A stretch of DNA of 64,000 nucleotides from Mycobacterium sp. AZCC_0083 (GTDB taxonomy: Bacteria; Actinomycetota; Actinomycetes; Mycobacteriales; Mycobacteriaceae): NCBI RefSeq assembly GCF_014202335.1, contig NZ_JACHGP010000017.1, positions 62,001 through 126,000 on the forward strand. The letters are read 5' to 3'. This document shows positions 16,070-25,521 of this stretch, piece after piece. Within the stretch, counting starts at the first letter, position 1, and every line of letters begins with the position of its first letter. Below the pieces are notes generated by a model. That model worked only from the letters and a program-made list of their open reading frames with translations, was not told the DNA's origin and searched no databases. Both the position numbers and the translations under genes were made by a program.

Positions 16070-17764
16070 CTAGTGCTCCAGTACGTAGCTGCCAGGAGCC
16101 GGCTCCAGCGGCGTCATTCCTGCACCGCCGAGGGCCTCAGGGGCGGGCTGCTTCTTGCCACTGCGTTCACCCAGCCAGGACACGAAGTCAGGCCACCAGG
16201 AATCGGCGTGCTGGTCGGCCGACTCCAGCCAGAACGCAGGATCGGGTTCGTCCACGTCGGCGACGCGAAAGCTCGCCTTCGGATTCCCCGGCGGGTTGAC
16301 CAGCGAGGCGATGTGGCCACTCGATGACAGCACGAACCGGACGTTCTTCACGCCGAGCGTCCTTGCACTGCGATAGCACGCCTGCCACGGCGAGATGTGG
16401 TCGGAGATCCCGGCGATCACGTAGGCATCGGTGGTGAGCTGATTGAGGTCGACGGGCGTGCCCAACATGCTGACGGCACCCGGCGTGACGAGCGAGTTGT
16501 GCAGCCCCATCGTGATCATGTCGCGGTGCAGTGCGGCTGCCATCCGCGTGGTGTCGGCGTTCCAGAAGAGCACGTCGAACGCCGCAGGCGACTTGCCTTC
16601 GACGTAGTTGTTGACCCAGTAGCGCCACACCAGGTCGGTCGGCCGCAGCCAGGCGAATACCTCTGCCAGCGATCGGCCGTCCAGGTAGCCCTGTCGAGCG
16701 GACAACGCGATGGCGATGTTGGCGGCCTCTTCGTCGATGGCGGCCGAAGCGAAGCCCGCCGTTTGCTGGTCGAGCACGGTGACCATCAGCGTCAAGCTGG
16801 CGAGCCGGTGTCCCTCGCCGATGGCGTTGAGATGCGCTGCGGTCATCGAGGCGAGGATCCCGCCCGAGCAAGAGGCCTGCAGATGGATGCGGTCCGTTTG
16901 AGTGATCTTCTCGACGGCATCCATTGCGTTCAGGATTGCCTGGCCGTACGTGTCGAATCCCCAATTCCTTTGCTCTGCCGTGGGATTGCGCCACGAAATG
17001 GCGAACACCTGCACGCCCTGGCGCACGAAGTACTCGATCATGCTTCGGCCGGGCGCGATGTCCATGATGTAGAACTTGTTGATCACGGGCGGCACCATCA
17101 GCAGGGGCACCGCATACACCTCGTCGGTCTCCGGCGCGTACTGGATGAGCTCGAACTCCTCGGTTCGGTAGACCACCGATCCAGGTGTCACCGCGATCGT
17201 CTCGCCAAGCGTGAACGCGTCGGGGTCGACCATCGACGGCACGCGGGGCGCCGACATCATGTCCGAGACGAAGTGCCGCACCCCGCGAACGGCACTCTGT
17301 CCCCCGGTGTCGATCAGTGCCTTCCATCCCAACGGGCTCAGAACGGGATTGTTGCTCGGCGCCAGTCCCTCGGTGAGCACGTCCAACACGAACCGGATCC
17401 GCTCGGCGTCGCGCCAATCCAGGGCGGCGTCCGAAAACAGTTGGTCGACGGTGTCGTTGGTGGCCAGGTAGGCCTGCATGGTGCGGCGGAGCAGTGGGTT
17501 GCCACGCCACGCAGGGTCGGCGAACCGCTTGTCACCCTTGGCGGGTGCCAGCTCGGAGCGGCCCTCGGCGATGGACAACAACTCGCGGCCGAGTGTTCCT
17601 ACGCGCGATGCCACTGTTCGTGGCTGTTTGGCGAGGCTGAGCGCGAATCTGCTCCACGCGACGTTGGGCATCAGCCGGTCGGCGACGCCGACGGCCGAAC
17701 TGGTCAACAGCAGATCCAACGGTGCGGCGAGTTCGTCTGCACTCTTGCTGGTCGTGGCTACCAC
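16070..17764 (-). CDS. phaC: Poly(3-hydroxyalkanoate) synthase
   Basis: A 564-residue PHA synthase of class I/II size. The modified lipase box with the active Cys is HLQASCSGGILASM (Cys near residue 298). The catalytic Asp is in GISDHISPW (near 453) and the His in SSSGHIASLVNPPGNPK (near 482). The conserved block NKFYIMDIAPGRSMIEYFV is also present. The enzyme polymerises (R)-3-hydroxyacyl-CoA into storage polyester at granule surfaces. It follows the acyl-CoA ligase by only a few bases and precedes the R-hydratase, forming a PHA operon. No phasin or class III partner subunit gene is visible nearby. Confidence 0.9.
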   Translation of the reverse strand: MVATTSKSADELAAPLDLLLTSSAVGVADRLMPNVAWSRFALSLAKQPRTVASRVGTLGRELLSIAEGRSELAPAKGDKRFADPAWRGNPLLRRTMQAYLATNDTVDQLFSDAALDWRDAERIRFVLDVLTEGLAPSNNPVLSPLGWKALIDTGGQSAVRGVRHFVSDMMSAPRVPSMVDPDAFTLGETIAVTPGSVVYRTEEFELIQYAPETDEVYAVPLLMVPPVINKFYIMDIAPGRSMIEYFVRQGVQVFAISWRNPTAEQRNWGFDTYGQAILNAMDAVEKITQTDRIHLQASCSGGILASMTAAHLNAIGEGHRLASLTLMVTVLDQQTAGFASAAIDEEAANIAIALSARQGYLDGRSLAEVFAWLRPTDLVWRYWVNNYVEGKSPAAFDVLFWNADTTRMAAALHRDMITMGLHNSLVTPGAVSMLGTPVDLNQLTTDAYVIAGISDHISPWQACYRSARTLGVKNVRFVLSSSGHIASLVNPPGNPKASFRVADVDEPDPAFWLESADQHADSWWPDFVSWLGERSGKKQPAPEALGGAGMTPLEPAPGSYVLEH

Positions 17765-17770
17765 GGGCGA

Positions 17771-19276
17771 CTATGCCTCCTCGATTGGTGGTGGTGTTAC
17801 CTCGCGGCGCAACAGTTTTCCGGTCGGGCCGGTGGGAAGGTCGTCCACGAACCAGATCCGGCGGGGATACTTGTATGCCGCCACCCGTGCCTTGACGAAC
17901 TGGCGCATTTCCTCCGCGACCGCCGCGATGCCGGCCTTCAGCACGACGGCGGCTCCGACTTCCTCACCGAGGGAGTCGTGCGGGATGCCGATCACCGCGA
18001 CCTGGGCGACGGCGGGATGTTCGTGCAGCACTTCTTCGATCTCGCGTGGGTACACGTTGTAGCCACCGCGGATGATCAGGTCCTTCTTGCGGTCGACGAC
18101 GTAGTAGTAGCCGTCGTCGTCGACGACGGCGATGTCGCCCGTGGAGAACCATCCGTCGGTGATCGCCGCGTCGGTGGCGTCGGGCAGATTCCAGTACCCC
18201 TTCATGACATTGGGGCCCTTGACCTCGATCTCTCCCGGACTGCCATCCGGGACTTCGTTGCGGTTCTCGTCGACCAGGCGCACCTGCACGCCCTCGATCG
18301 GCGTGCCGATCGATCCTGGGCGGCGGTCGGCGTCGGGATGGTTGAACGTCACGGCAGGCGATGTCTCGGACAGCCCGTACCCCTCCAGAATGATTGCGTC
18401 GAAGGTCTTCTCGAAATCGTTGAGGACCGCGACGGGCAGCGCTGCGCCACCCGAAACACACGTGCGCAGTGAGGCGGTCGCCTCGGGCGAGACCTGATCG
18501 GCCACGGAGAGCAGCGCCGAGTACATGGTTGGCACCGCCTCCAGGATCGTCACGCCGTCACGGCGGATCCGCTCGATCGCGGTAGCCGGATCGAAGCGGG
18601 CGATCAACGACAGGCCCGCACCTGCGGCGATCGCGGCGTTCATCGCGCACGTCATCCCGAACACGTGGAACAGGGGCAAACAGGCGAGCACCACGTCGTC
18701 GTCCGTCAGCTTCAGCAGGCGCTGCACGATGACGTCCCGGTTGTTCCCCAGGCTTCCGTGGGTCAGCTCGGCGCCCTTGGGCGTGCCGGTCGTTCCCGAC
18801 GTGTGCAGCACGACCGCGGTATCGGAGGCGTCGCGCGGGACCGGCTTTCCGTATTCCGGCAGATCGTCGGTCAACCGTGCCAGCTCGGCGTCGTCGACGA
18901 GCCACGACTTCGCGCCTGCGCCCTGGGCGCCTTCGGTCGCGGCGGCGGCGAATCCAGGAGTTCCGATGAGTGCCTTGGCTTCGGTGTTCGTCAGGTAGAA
19001 CTGCACCTCACGGCCCTGCATCAGCGGGTTCATCGGCACTGCGATGGCGCCCATTCGCCAGATGCCGTAGTAGGCGATCGGTGCGGCCGCGATGTTCGGC
19101 AGCATCACGCCGACCCGGTCCCCGACGCCGATACCCTCGCGCTGGAGCAGCGTGGCCAGCCGGGCCGACGCGCTGTCCAATTCCGCGTACGTCATCGTCT
19201 GATCGCTCGTGATTGCCGCGATGCGATCGGGGATACGTGCGGCGCTAGCAACAAGATTGAGCGCGAGATTCGACAT
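17771..19276 (-). CDS. Long/medium-chain acyl-CoA ligase (FadD-like)
   Basis: A 501-residue class I adenylate-forming enzyme. The AMP-binding loop is HTSGTTGTPKGAELTHGSLG (near residue 155). The adenine motif is GYGLSETSPAV, the hinge DRKKDLIIRGGYNVYPREIE, and the C-terminal catalytic Lys lies in PTGPTGKLLRRE. It would activate a fatty or hydroxy acid to its CoA ester using ATP. The ATG at 19276 gives a canonical N-terminus (MSNLALNLVASAAR); the frame runs further upstream without family similarity. As first gene of the PHA operon it probably activates acids for polymer synthesis, or recycles acids released by the depolymerase-like enzyme. Confidence 0.9.
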   Translation of the reverse strand: MSNLALNLVASAARIPDRIAAITSDQTMTYAELDSASARLATLLQREGIGVGDRVGVMLPNIAAAPIAYYGIWRMGAIAVPMNPLMQGREVQFYLTNTEAKALIGTPGFAAAATEGAQGAGAKSWLVDDAELARLTDDLPEYGKPVPRDASDTAVVLHTSGTTGTPKGAELTHGSLGNNRDVIVQRLLKLTDDDVVLACLPLFHVFGMTCAMNAAIAAGAGLSLIARFDPATAIERIRRDGVTILEAVPTMYSALLSVADQVSPEATASLRTCVSGGAALPVAVLNDFEKTFDAIILEGYGLSETSPAVTFNHPDADRRPGSIGTPIEGVQVRLVDENRNEVPDGSPGEIEVKGPNVMKGYWNLPDATDAAITDGWFSTGDIAVVDDDGYYYVVDRKKDLIIRGGYNVYPREIEEVLHEHPAVAQVAVIGIPHDSLGEEVGAAVVLKAGIAAVAEEMRQFVKARVAAYKYPRRIWFVDDLPTGPTGKLLRREVTPPPIEEA

Positions 19277-19432
19277 CTTGGTTCCATTTCGTGGCTCATC
19301 CGCCCCGCTTCGATGATCGTTCAATCGTCTCGACCGGCGGCCGGTCTGTCGTTGTTGCGCAGAACACCGCGACCCCGGCGATCTTGTACGGACAGACAAT
19401 CGTCCGGTTTCCGTGCGGACTGACAATGAACT

Positions 19433-20689
19433 TCACGGCGTCGCCGAATTCGGTCTCGGCCGACCGGGATTCTCCGCCTGCCACATGAGAAGTCGATGAA
19501 CCTCGAACGCCAAGGAGACCTCGGCGACGTCCCGCGGTCGAGACAGGGAGCGGCCGGTTCGCTGCTCGATCCGGTGTAGCCGATAGCGGACGGTGTTGGG
19601 ATGGCAGAAGAGCAATTCGCCTGCGGTGCGCAGGGAACCGTCGTTCTCCAACCACACCCTGAACGTGTCGAAGAGGATGTTGCGCTCTTCATGGGAAAGT
19701 TCGGCGAAGCACTCGATCGTGGGAGTTACGAGCTTGACCATCACCTCGGGTGCGCTGAGCGCGGCGGTGGACAGAATCGAGCCGTCGAACTGCGTGACCC
19801 GCGGCCCCTGGTCAGGGCGCCCGCGCAGCGTCACGCGCGCGTAGCGCAGCGCAGCCGCGGTGTCCCGCAGGTCGTCGAATTGTGCGCTGACTCCGACACG
19901 GCCGGTGGCCAGCCGCGACACCAGCGCCAGCACGTTGTCCAACTGCTCGGGGGTCTTCACGTGCACGATCCCGACGTGCAGGTCGGGCAATCGGCGCCAC
20001 GCGGAGAAGACGTCCATGCTGCGCATCTTCGATTCGATCCCTGGCAGAGCTTCGGTGCCGACACCCGCGTCCGCGGCGATCACGACGTACGGCCCCTTTG
20101 CGGGCAGCCGCAGGAAGTCGGCGGCCTCCCAGACGCTCGACTGCTCGAACAGCCGTCCGTGCAGAACCGCGTCGATGAGAACCTCACGTTCGGACTCGTC
20201 GCCATGAAGTCGGCGGCTCTGTTCGGCACGGTAGGCCGCTGCCATCGCGGCGGTGAACGTGTCTTGGGCCGCAAGGATTCTCACAGTCAGTACCCGCAGT
20301 GCGTCGCCTTTGACACGGGTGCCGTTCACCGCGGCGTCCCAGAACTCCCGGAACCCGACCCGGTACGCCTCCATCACGGCGGCCAGCGGAATCTCGTCGC
20401 GGGCACGTTCGGTTCCGACGTCGGTCGCCGCGGTCGGCTGCACCTCGGAGTCGGTGGAGATCGCACTGAGCACCTGCCCAATGTTCGACCGGCAGGCGTC
20501 GACGACCGTTTCGAACGGCAGCGGCGCAGTTGCCTTGTACAGCTTCACCTCTCGGACGATCGCGTCCGCAAGCGTGGTCGCGAGTTCGCCGGTGCGCAAT
20601 CGAAGCGCCTCCGCGATCTCCGCGACTTGTTGCCCCACTGCATCGCTTGCCATGCGGGGAAGGCTAATTTCCAACGACCCCTGCGCCAT
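19433..20689 (-). CDS. PucR family transcriptional regulator
   Basis: A 418-residue regulator. The N-terminal 150 residues are helical and resemble the RsbRD/PucR N-terminal sensor rather than a GAF domain. The middle and C-terminal parts are closely related to the GAF-PucR proteins at 287-1753 and 34118-35443, including the helix-turn-helix CHPNTVRYRLHRIEQRTGRS. An ATG at 20653 is an alternative start. It lies just upstream of the PHA operon in the same direction and downstream of a second PucR gene, so it is the best candidate activator of phaC and its neighbours. No operator was identified. Confidence 0.85.
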   Translation of the reverse strand: MAQGSLEISLPRMASDAVGQQVAEIAEALRLRTGELATTLADAIVREVKLYKATAPLPFETVVDACRSNIGQVLSAISTDSEVQPTAATDVGTERARDEIPLAAVMEAYRVGFREFWDAAVNGTRVKGDALRVLTVRILAAQDTFTAAMAAAYRAEQSRRLHGDESEREVLIDAVLHGRLFEQSSVWEAADFLRLPAKGPYVVIAADAGVGTEALPGIESKMRSMDVFSAWRRLPDLHVGIVHVKTPEQLDNVLALVSRLATGRVGVSAQFDDLRDTAAALRYARVTLRGRPDQGPRVTQFDGSILSTAALSAPEVMVKLVTPTIECFAELSHEERNILFDTFRVWLENDGSLRTAGELLFCHPNTVRYRLHRIEQRTGRSLSRPRDVAEVSLAFEVHRLLMWQAENPGRPRPNSATP

Positions 20690-20751
20690 TGTCCTCTGAC
20701 AACGAATACCGACGAGTTCGTTGTTGGCGCGAGATGACCGGGTCGACCGGC

Positions 20752-22113
20752 CTACTCGAGCACTGCCGCCCCGTACCACTGGCAGGCCAGCAGCGCGAGT
20801 TCGACGTCGAGACGGTCCTGCCCGATGGGGGTGCCCCTCCTCGCGACCGCCCGGCCGATCCGGTATTTCACGGTGTTGAAGTGCAGGTCCAGTTCTTCGG
20901 CCGCCTGTTTGTAACTGGACCCGCACCGAAGGAAGATTCTGAGCGTCTCGCGCAAGCGGGCGTCGTTCTCGGTGCATGCCGACAACTCACCCAGTACGTC
21001 GGTCACCCATGTCCGGGTCGCGCCGATGTCGCCGCCGAGCAGCGCAGCGGCCGCCAATCCGGGGTCCGACGCCGCGACGACGGTCGGCGCCTCCGCCCCA
21101 CCAGCCACCGCAACGCCGCGCGCCGCCTGTGCCTCGCGATGCGACCGGCGAAATCCGTCGACGCCGGACGCCACCGTACCGATCGCGACGTTCGGCGAAT
21201 CTGTTCGCGCCCTGGAGAACTCGCGCACCGACTCGACGCCGTTCGGCGCCGCACGGTAGGGGAGCCACCCCCATCCGGTGGTTTCGTCGGCAGCCGCGAA
21301 CAGTGGGTTCGAGCCGACGTCGGTGGCCTGGCCGAGCTCACGAAGGAAGCGCTGCAGCCGAGCGAGTTCGTCACCGGCTGCGCCCTCGTCCGGGTACCAG
21401 ATCACCACGGCGAGGTGGTGCCACAGCAGCGGATAGCGGATGGAGTCGCTGGTCGCGTCGACGTCGACGATCGCCTTTCCTGCCACGACCTCGCGAACAC
21501 GCAGTGCGCGGACGCTGTTCTGGTTCTCCAGCCATCGCTCCCGTTCGTCTTCATAGACGGAGGCCACCTGCTGCGAGATCCAGTCGATGTACGCGTAGAG
21601 AGTGGTGGTGATCGCCTCGATCACGTCCACGCGGATCGCCTGGTCCATGTCGGTTTCGCGCACCTCGCGGAAGACCAGCTCATTCATCCGCCGCTGACCA
21701 AGACGGTAGGCCCGGACCAGTGCATTGACCGGCACCCCGTGCTGCGCCAACCGGCGCGCGTACTCCAGTGCCGCGGTCGGCGCGACGACGTGTTCCACGG
21801 TGATGTCGTGCTGCAGCGCGTGAAGGACCGTGTCGACGTTCCCCTCGACGCTGGCGCCAAGCAATTCGATGATGCGGGCGTCACCGCGCAACTCGGGGAT
21901 CTCCTCCTCGAGGGACACCCGAATGAAGCCCGATACCGTAGCGAGCCGGTCGTTCAGTTGGGCGCCGATCTCGGCGACCACGCGTTTGATGTCCGCCGCC
22001 GTCGCGACGGCCTGTTTCGTCACCCTCTGACGGTAAGTCGTCGGATGGCCGCGGGTGGGCGGTTTGGTGCTGCGGACTTGTCTCCAGGAAACAACACCGG
22101 CCTCGATGTTCAT
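20752..22113 (-). CDS. PucR/CdaR family transcriptional regulator
   Basis: A 453-residue regulator with a helical N-terminal sensor (about residues 40-180), a GGDEF-like degenerate middle region and a C-terminal helix-turn-helix (SYKQAAEELDLHFNTVKYRI). It is a more distant relative than the other three PucR proteins in this window. A GTG at 22023 may be the true start (product VTKQAVATAADIKR), since the first 30 residues are basic and poorly conserved in appearance. It is divergent from the acyl-CoA ligase gene at 22197 and so probably controls that operon, and perhaps the PHA operon as well. Confidence 0.82.
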   Translation of the reverse strand: MNIEAGVVSWRQVRSTKPPTRGHPTTYRQRVTKQAVATAADIKRVVAEIGAQLNDRLATVSGFIRVSLEEEIPELRGDARIIELLGASVEGNVDTVLHALQHDITVEHVVAPTAALEYARRLAQHGVPVNALVRAYRLGQRRMNELVFREVRETDMDQAIRVDVIEAITTTLYAYIDWISQQVASVYEDERERWLENQNSVRALRVREVVAGKAIVDVDATSDSIRYPLLWHHLAVVIWYPDEGAAGDELARLQRFLRELGQATDVGSNPLFAAADETTGWGWLPYRAAPNGVESVREFSRARTDSPNVAIGTVASGVDGFRRSHREAQAARGVAVAGGAEAPTVVAASDPGLAAAALLGGDIGATRTWVTDVLGELSACTENDARLRETLRIFLRCGSSYKQAAEELDLHFNTVKYRIGRAVARRGTPIGQDRLDVELALLACQWYGAAVLE

Positions 22114-22196
22114 TCGTCCGCGACGGTGCTTCTACCTCGTCGAATTTCTACCGTCGTAGCCAGTCAAACAGCTACCTTCACTGAGGAGCATTCGCT

Positions 22197-23693
22197 ATGA
22201 ATCTGCCGGCCTTGCCCGACCTGCGCGCAACCGAGGACCCGTCGGGGCCTGCGGTCGCAGACGACGACACCGACCTCGACAACAGTCAGTTCCTCGCCGC
22301 CGTGCAGCGCGCGGCCGCGTCGCTGCGCGGCCATGGGGTATCGGCAGGCGACGTCGTGGCGATCATGCTGCCCAACACGGCCAGCTTCGTAGTGGCGCTG
22401 TTCGCGGCGTGGCGACTCGGTGCGGCGGTAACCCCGATCAATCCCTCCCTCACTCCGGTCGAGGTGAACTATCAGGTCGCCGATGCCGCAGCCACGGTGG
22501 TGATCACCAAGACCGTCCCGCAGTTCGACGCAGGCGCGCCGGTGATAACCACCGATGCGCTCGACGGCGGCGAGCCGTCGCCAGGGCTCGTGACCGCGCC
22601 GCAGTATCCCGACAGTGCGCTCGCGCTGCTCATCTACACCAGCGGCACGACGGGACGGCCGAAGGGCGTCATGCTCGATCACGCCAACCTGAATGCCATG
22701 TGCGGCGCGGTGATCGATGGCTTCACCATCACCGGCGACGATCACAGCCTGCTCATCCTTCCGCTCTTCCACGTCAACGGAATCGTGGTCAGCACGCTCT
22801 CGCCGCTGTTGGCCGGTGGCCGGACGACCATCGCCGGCCGGTTCAAGGTGGACACGTTCTTCGACCGGATCGAACAGACCGGGGCGACCTACTTCTCAGC
22901 CGTGCCAACGATTTACACGATGCTGTGTGGACTGCCCGTCGGGGTGGAGCCCGACACGTCGTCGGTGCGCTTCGCCGTATGCGGCGCCGCACCCGCCAGC
23001 GTGGAACTGCTCGAGGCGTTCGAATCCCGTTACGGCATCCCGATCATCGAGGGGTACGGGCTGTCGGAGGGATCGTGCGCCAGCACCGTCAACCCACTGG
23101 CCGGGAAGCGCAAGGCCGGAACGGTGGGCCTACCGCTGCCCGGCCAGACGATCCGATTGGTCGACGCGTCGGGCCACCCGGCGCCCGAGGGCGGGGCAGG
23201 CGAGGTCGTGATCAAGGGCGCCAACGTCATGCGGGGCTATCTCAACCGGCCCGAGGAGACCGCCAAGACCATCGTGGACGGCTGGCTGCACACCGGTGAC
23301 GTCGGGCGGTTCGACGAGGACGGCTACCTGGTCCTCGTCGACCGGGCCAAGGACATGATCATCCGCGGCGGCGAGAACATCTACCCCCGTGAGATCGAGG
23401 CCGTCGTCCACGGGCTACCCCAGATCGCCGAGGCCGCCGTCGTCGGACGCGCACACCCGGTCTACGGCGAGGAACCCGTGCTGTTCGTGTCGCTGCATCC
23501 CAAGGCGATACTCGATGCCGACGCGATCCGCGAACACCTGCGTGGCTCCTTGTCGAAATACAAACTGCCGGTGGAGATCACGATCATGGATGACCTGCCA
23601 AAGAACGCGGTCGGCAAGATCGCCAAGCCGGAGTTGCGCAAGCGACTCACCGGGGGCGAGCGAAGCGACGGGGAATTCGTCGAAACACACTGA
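22197..23693 (+). CDS. Acyl-CoA ligase (class I adenylate-forming)
   Basis: A 498-residue acyl-CoA synthetase. Motifs in order: IYTSGTTGRPKGVMLDH (near residue 147), GYGLSEGSCAS (near 285), the hinge DRAKDMIIRGGENIYPREIE (near 385) and the catalytic Lys in PKNAVGKIAKPELRK near the C-terminus. It would make acyl-CoA from a carboxylic acid, ATP and CoA. It leads a plus-strand operon with the DUF3556 protein and an FAD oxidoreductase, and is divergent from a PucR gene, its probable regulator. The substrate may be a medium-chain or aromatic acid; the sequence does not decide. Confidence 0.88.
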   Translation: MNLPALPDLRATEDPSGPAVADDDTDLDNSQFLAAVQRAAASLRGHGVSAGDVVAIMLPNTASFVVALFAAWRLGAAVTPINPSLTPVEVNYQVADAAATVVITKTVPQFDAGAPVITTDALDGGEPSPGLVTAPQYPDSALALLIYTSGTTGRPKGVMLDHANLNAMCGAVIDGFTITGDDHSLLILPLFHVNGIVVSTLSPLLAGGRTTIAGRFKVDTFFDRIEQTGATYFSAVPTIYTMLCGLPVGVEPDTSSVRFAVCGAAPASVELLEAFESRYGIPIIEGYGLSEGSCASTVNPLAGKRKAGTVGLPLPGQTIRLVDASGHPAPEGGAGEVVIKGANVMRGYLNRPEETAKTIVDGWLHTGDVGRFDEDGYLVLVDRAKDMIIRGGENIYPREIEAVVHGLPQIAEAAVVGRAHPVYGEEPVLFVSLHPKAILDADAIREHLRGSLSKYKLPVEITIMDDLPKNAVGKIAKPELRKRLTGGERSDGEFVETH

Positions 23694-23730
23694 GACACAA
23701 AGCCCGTCAGAACGCAAAGGAGCGTAAATC

Positions 23731-25521
23731 ATGGGATTCATCAAGCCGAACCTGCCCGACGTAGACCCGGACACGTTCATGGAGAAGCCGCTCATGGAGC
23801 GGATGCGGATCCTGGTCACCGACTGGGTGGACAACGGATTCGGCTCACCCCGGATGGTGCACACCATCTACATCGTCAAGTTGGTCTTCTTCTACGCGCT
23901 CGGCGGAGTCCTGGTGGCAACGCTGACGTCGGGGCTCTCGGTCCTCGACGTGACGCAATGGTGGAACCAGCCCATCGTCTACGAGAAGGCCGTGCTGTGG
24001 ACGGTCCTGCTGGAGCTGATCGGCGTGGCCGGATCGTGGGGCCCGCTGGCAGGCAAGGTCAAGCCGATGACCGGTGGCATCCTGTTCTGGGCGCGGCCCG
24101 GCACCATCCGGCTGCGGCCGTGGAAGTGGATGCCGTTGACCGGAGGCGACCGCAGGACCTGGTTCGACGTTGGCCTGTACATCGTGCTGATGGTCAGCGT
24201 CGCGATCCCGCTGGTTTCGCCTGGGGTGCACAGTGATTCGTTGTCGGCGGTGATGGCCCGCAACACGTCGGGGCTGGTCGATCCGGCTCTGCTGATCGCG
24301 CCGATCGTGCTGCTGGTGGTCATGGGCCTACGGGACAAGATCGTCTTCCTCGCCGCTCGCGGTGAGCAGTACCTCCCCGCCCTGCTGATATTCGCCCTGT
24401 TTCCGTTCGTCGACATGATCGTCGCGCTGAAGCTGTTGATCGTGGTGGTCTGGGTCGGTGCCGGAGTGTCGAAGTTGGGGCTGCACTTCACCAACGTGAT
24501 CCCGCCGATGGTGAGCAACAGCCCCTTGATTCCGTTCAAGTGGCTCAAGCGAGCCCACTACCGCAACTACCCCGACGATCTGCGCCCCTCTCATCTCGCC
24601 GGCTTCATGGCCCACGGACCGGGCAGCGTGGTGGAGATCCTGGCGCCATTGACTCTGCTGTTCTCGACGAACAAGTGGGTGACGATCGTTGCCGTGGTGA
24701 TCATGGTGAGCTTCCACCTGTTCATCATCTCGACGTTCCCGCTGGCGGTTCCGCTGGAATGGAACGTGCTGTTCGCCTACGCCACCATCTTCCTGTTCCT
24801 CGGCTTCCCGTCATGGAACGGCTACGCCGTGTGGGACATGTCCTCGGTCTGGCTGACGATCGTCGTCGTCGCCGCGCTGCTGTTCTATCCGATCCTCGGA
24901 AACTTCCGGCCCGACAAGGTGTCGTTCTTGCCATCGATGCGGCAGTACGCAGGCAACTGGGCATCCGCGGTGTGGGCGTTCGCACCGGGCGCCGAAGCCA
25001 AGCTGAACAACGTCACCCGCTCCGCCAAGAATCAGGTCGACCAGTTCATCGAGTTCGGTTACGAGCCCAAGTGGGCCGACATAACGATGCAGCGGGTGAT
25101 CTGCTGGCGCACCATGCACAGCCAGGGCCGAGGCTTGTTCTCGGTGCTGCTGAAGAACCTTCCGGACATCGACACCCGCTCCCTGCGCGAGGGTGAGTTC
25201 GTCTGCAATTCGCTGGTCGGATTCAACTTCGGCGACGGTCACCTGCACGATGAGGAGATGATCGCAGCGGTGCAGCGCGAGGCGGCGTTCGAGCCGGGCG
25301 AGCTCATCGTCGTCTGGGTGGAGTCACAGGCCTGGGGGAGCAAGGTTCAGCACTACAAGGTCATCGACGGGGCGCTCGGGGTGATCGAGCGCGGCACGTG
25401 GAAGGTGACCGACGCCGTCGCCGAGCAGCCATGGCTGCCCAACGGCCCGATCCCGACCGAGGTCACCTGGACGCTCTCCGGCAAGAAGTCCGCGGGCCAC
25501 GACCACGGTGCGCTGGCGTGA
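23731..25521 (+). CDS. DUF3556 family transmembrane protein
   Basis: A 596-residue protein with a hydrophilic N-terminal 50 residues, a core of about nine hydrophobic segments (roughly residues 50-400) and a cytoplasmic C-terminal domain of about 180 residues. It resembles actinobacterial DUF3556 proteins, whose function is unknown. A good GGAG site precedes the ATG. Its stop overlaps the GTG of the FAD oxidoreductase, so the two are coupled, and a membrane redox or lipid-modifying role with that partner is a reasonable guess. Confidence 0.82.
   Translation: MGFIKPNLPDVDPDTFMEKPLMERMRILVTDWVDNGFGSPRMVHTIYIVKLVFFYALGGVLVATLTSGLSVLDVTQWWNQPIVYEKAVLWTVLLELIGVAGSWGPLAGKVKPMTGGILFWARPGTIRLRPWKWMPLTGGDRRTWFDVGLYIVLMVSVAIPLVSPGVHSDSLSAVMARNTSGLVDPALLIAPIVLLVVMGLRDKIVFLAARGEQYLPALLIFALFPFVDMIVALKLLIVVVWVGAGVSKLGLHFTNVIPPMVSNSPLIPFKWLKRAHYRNYPDDLRPSHLAGFMAHGPGSVVEILAPLTLLFSTNKWVTIVAVVIMVSFHLFIISTFPLAVPLEWNVLFAYATIFLFLGFPSWNGYAVWDMSSVWLTIVVVAALLFYPILGNFRPDKVSFLPSMRQYAGNWASAVWAFAPGAEAKLNNVTRSAKNQVDQFIEFGYEPKWADITMQRVICWRTMHSQGRGLFSVLLKNLPDIDTRSLREGEFVCNSLVGFNFGDGHLHDEEMIAAVQREAAFEPGELIVVWVESQAWGSKVQHYKVIDGALGVIERGTWKVTDAVAEQPWLPNGPIPTEVTWTLSGKKSAGHDHGALA

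Noticed and set aside
16397..18472. A 691-codon open frame on the plus strand
   Set aside because: It is antisense to the PHA synthase and acyl-CoA ligase genes, has shadow composition (rich in His, Arg, Gly, Asp) and no recognisable domain.
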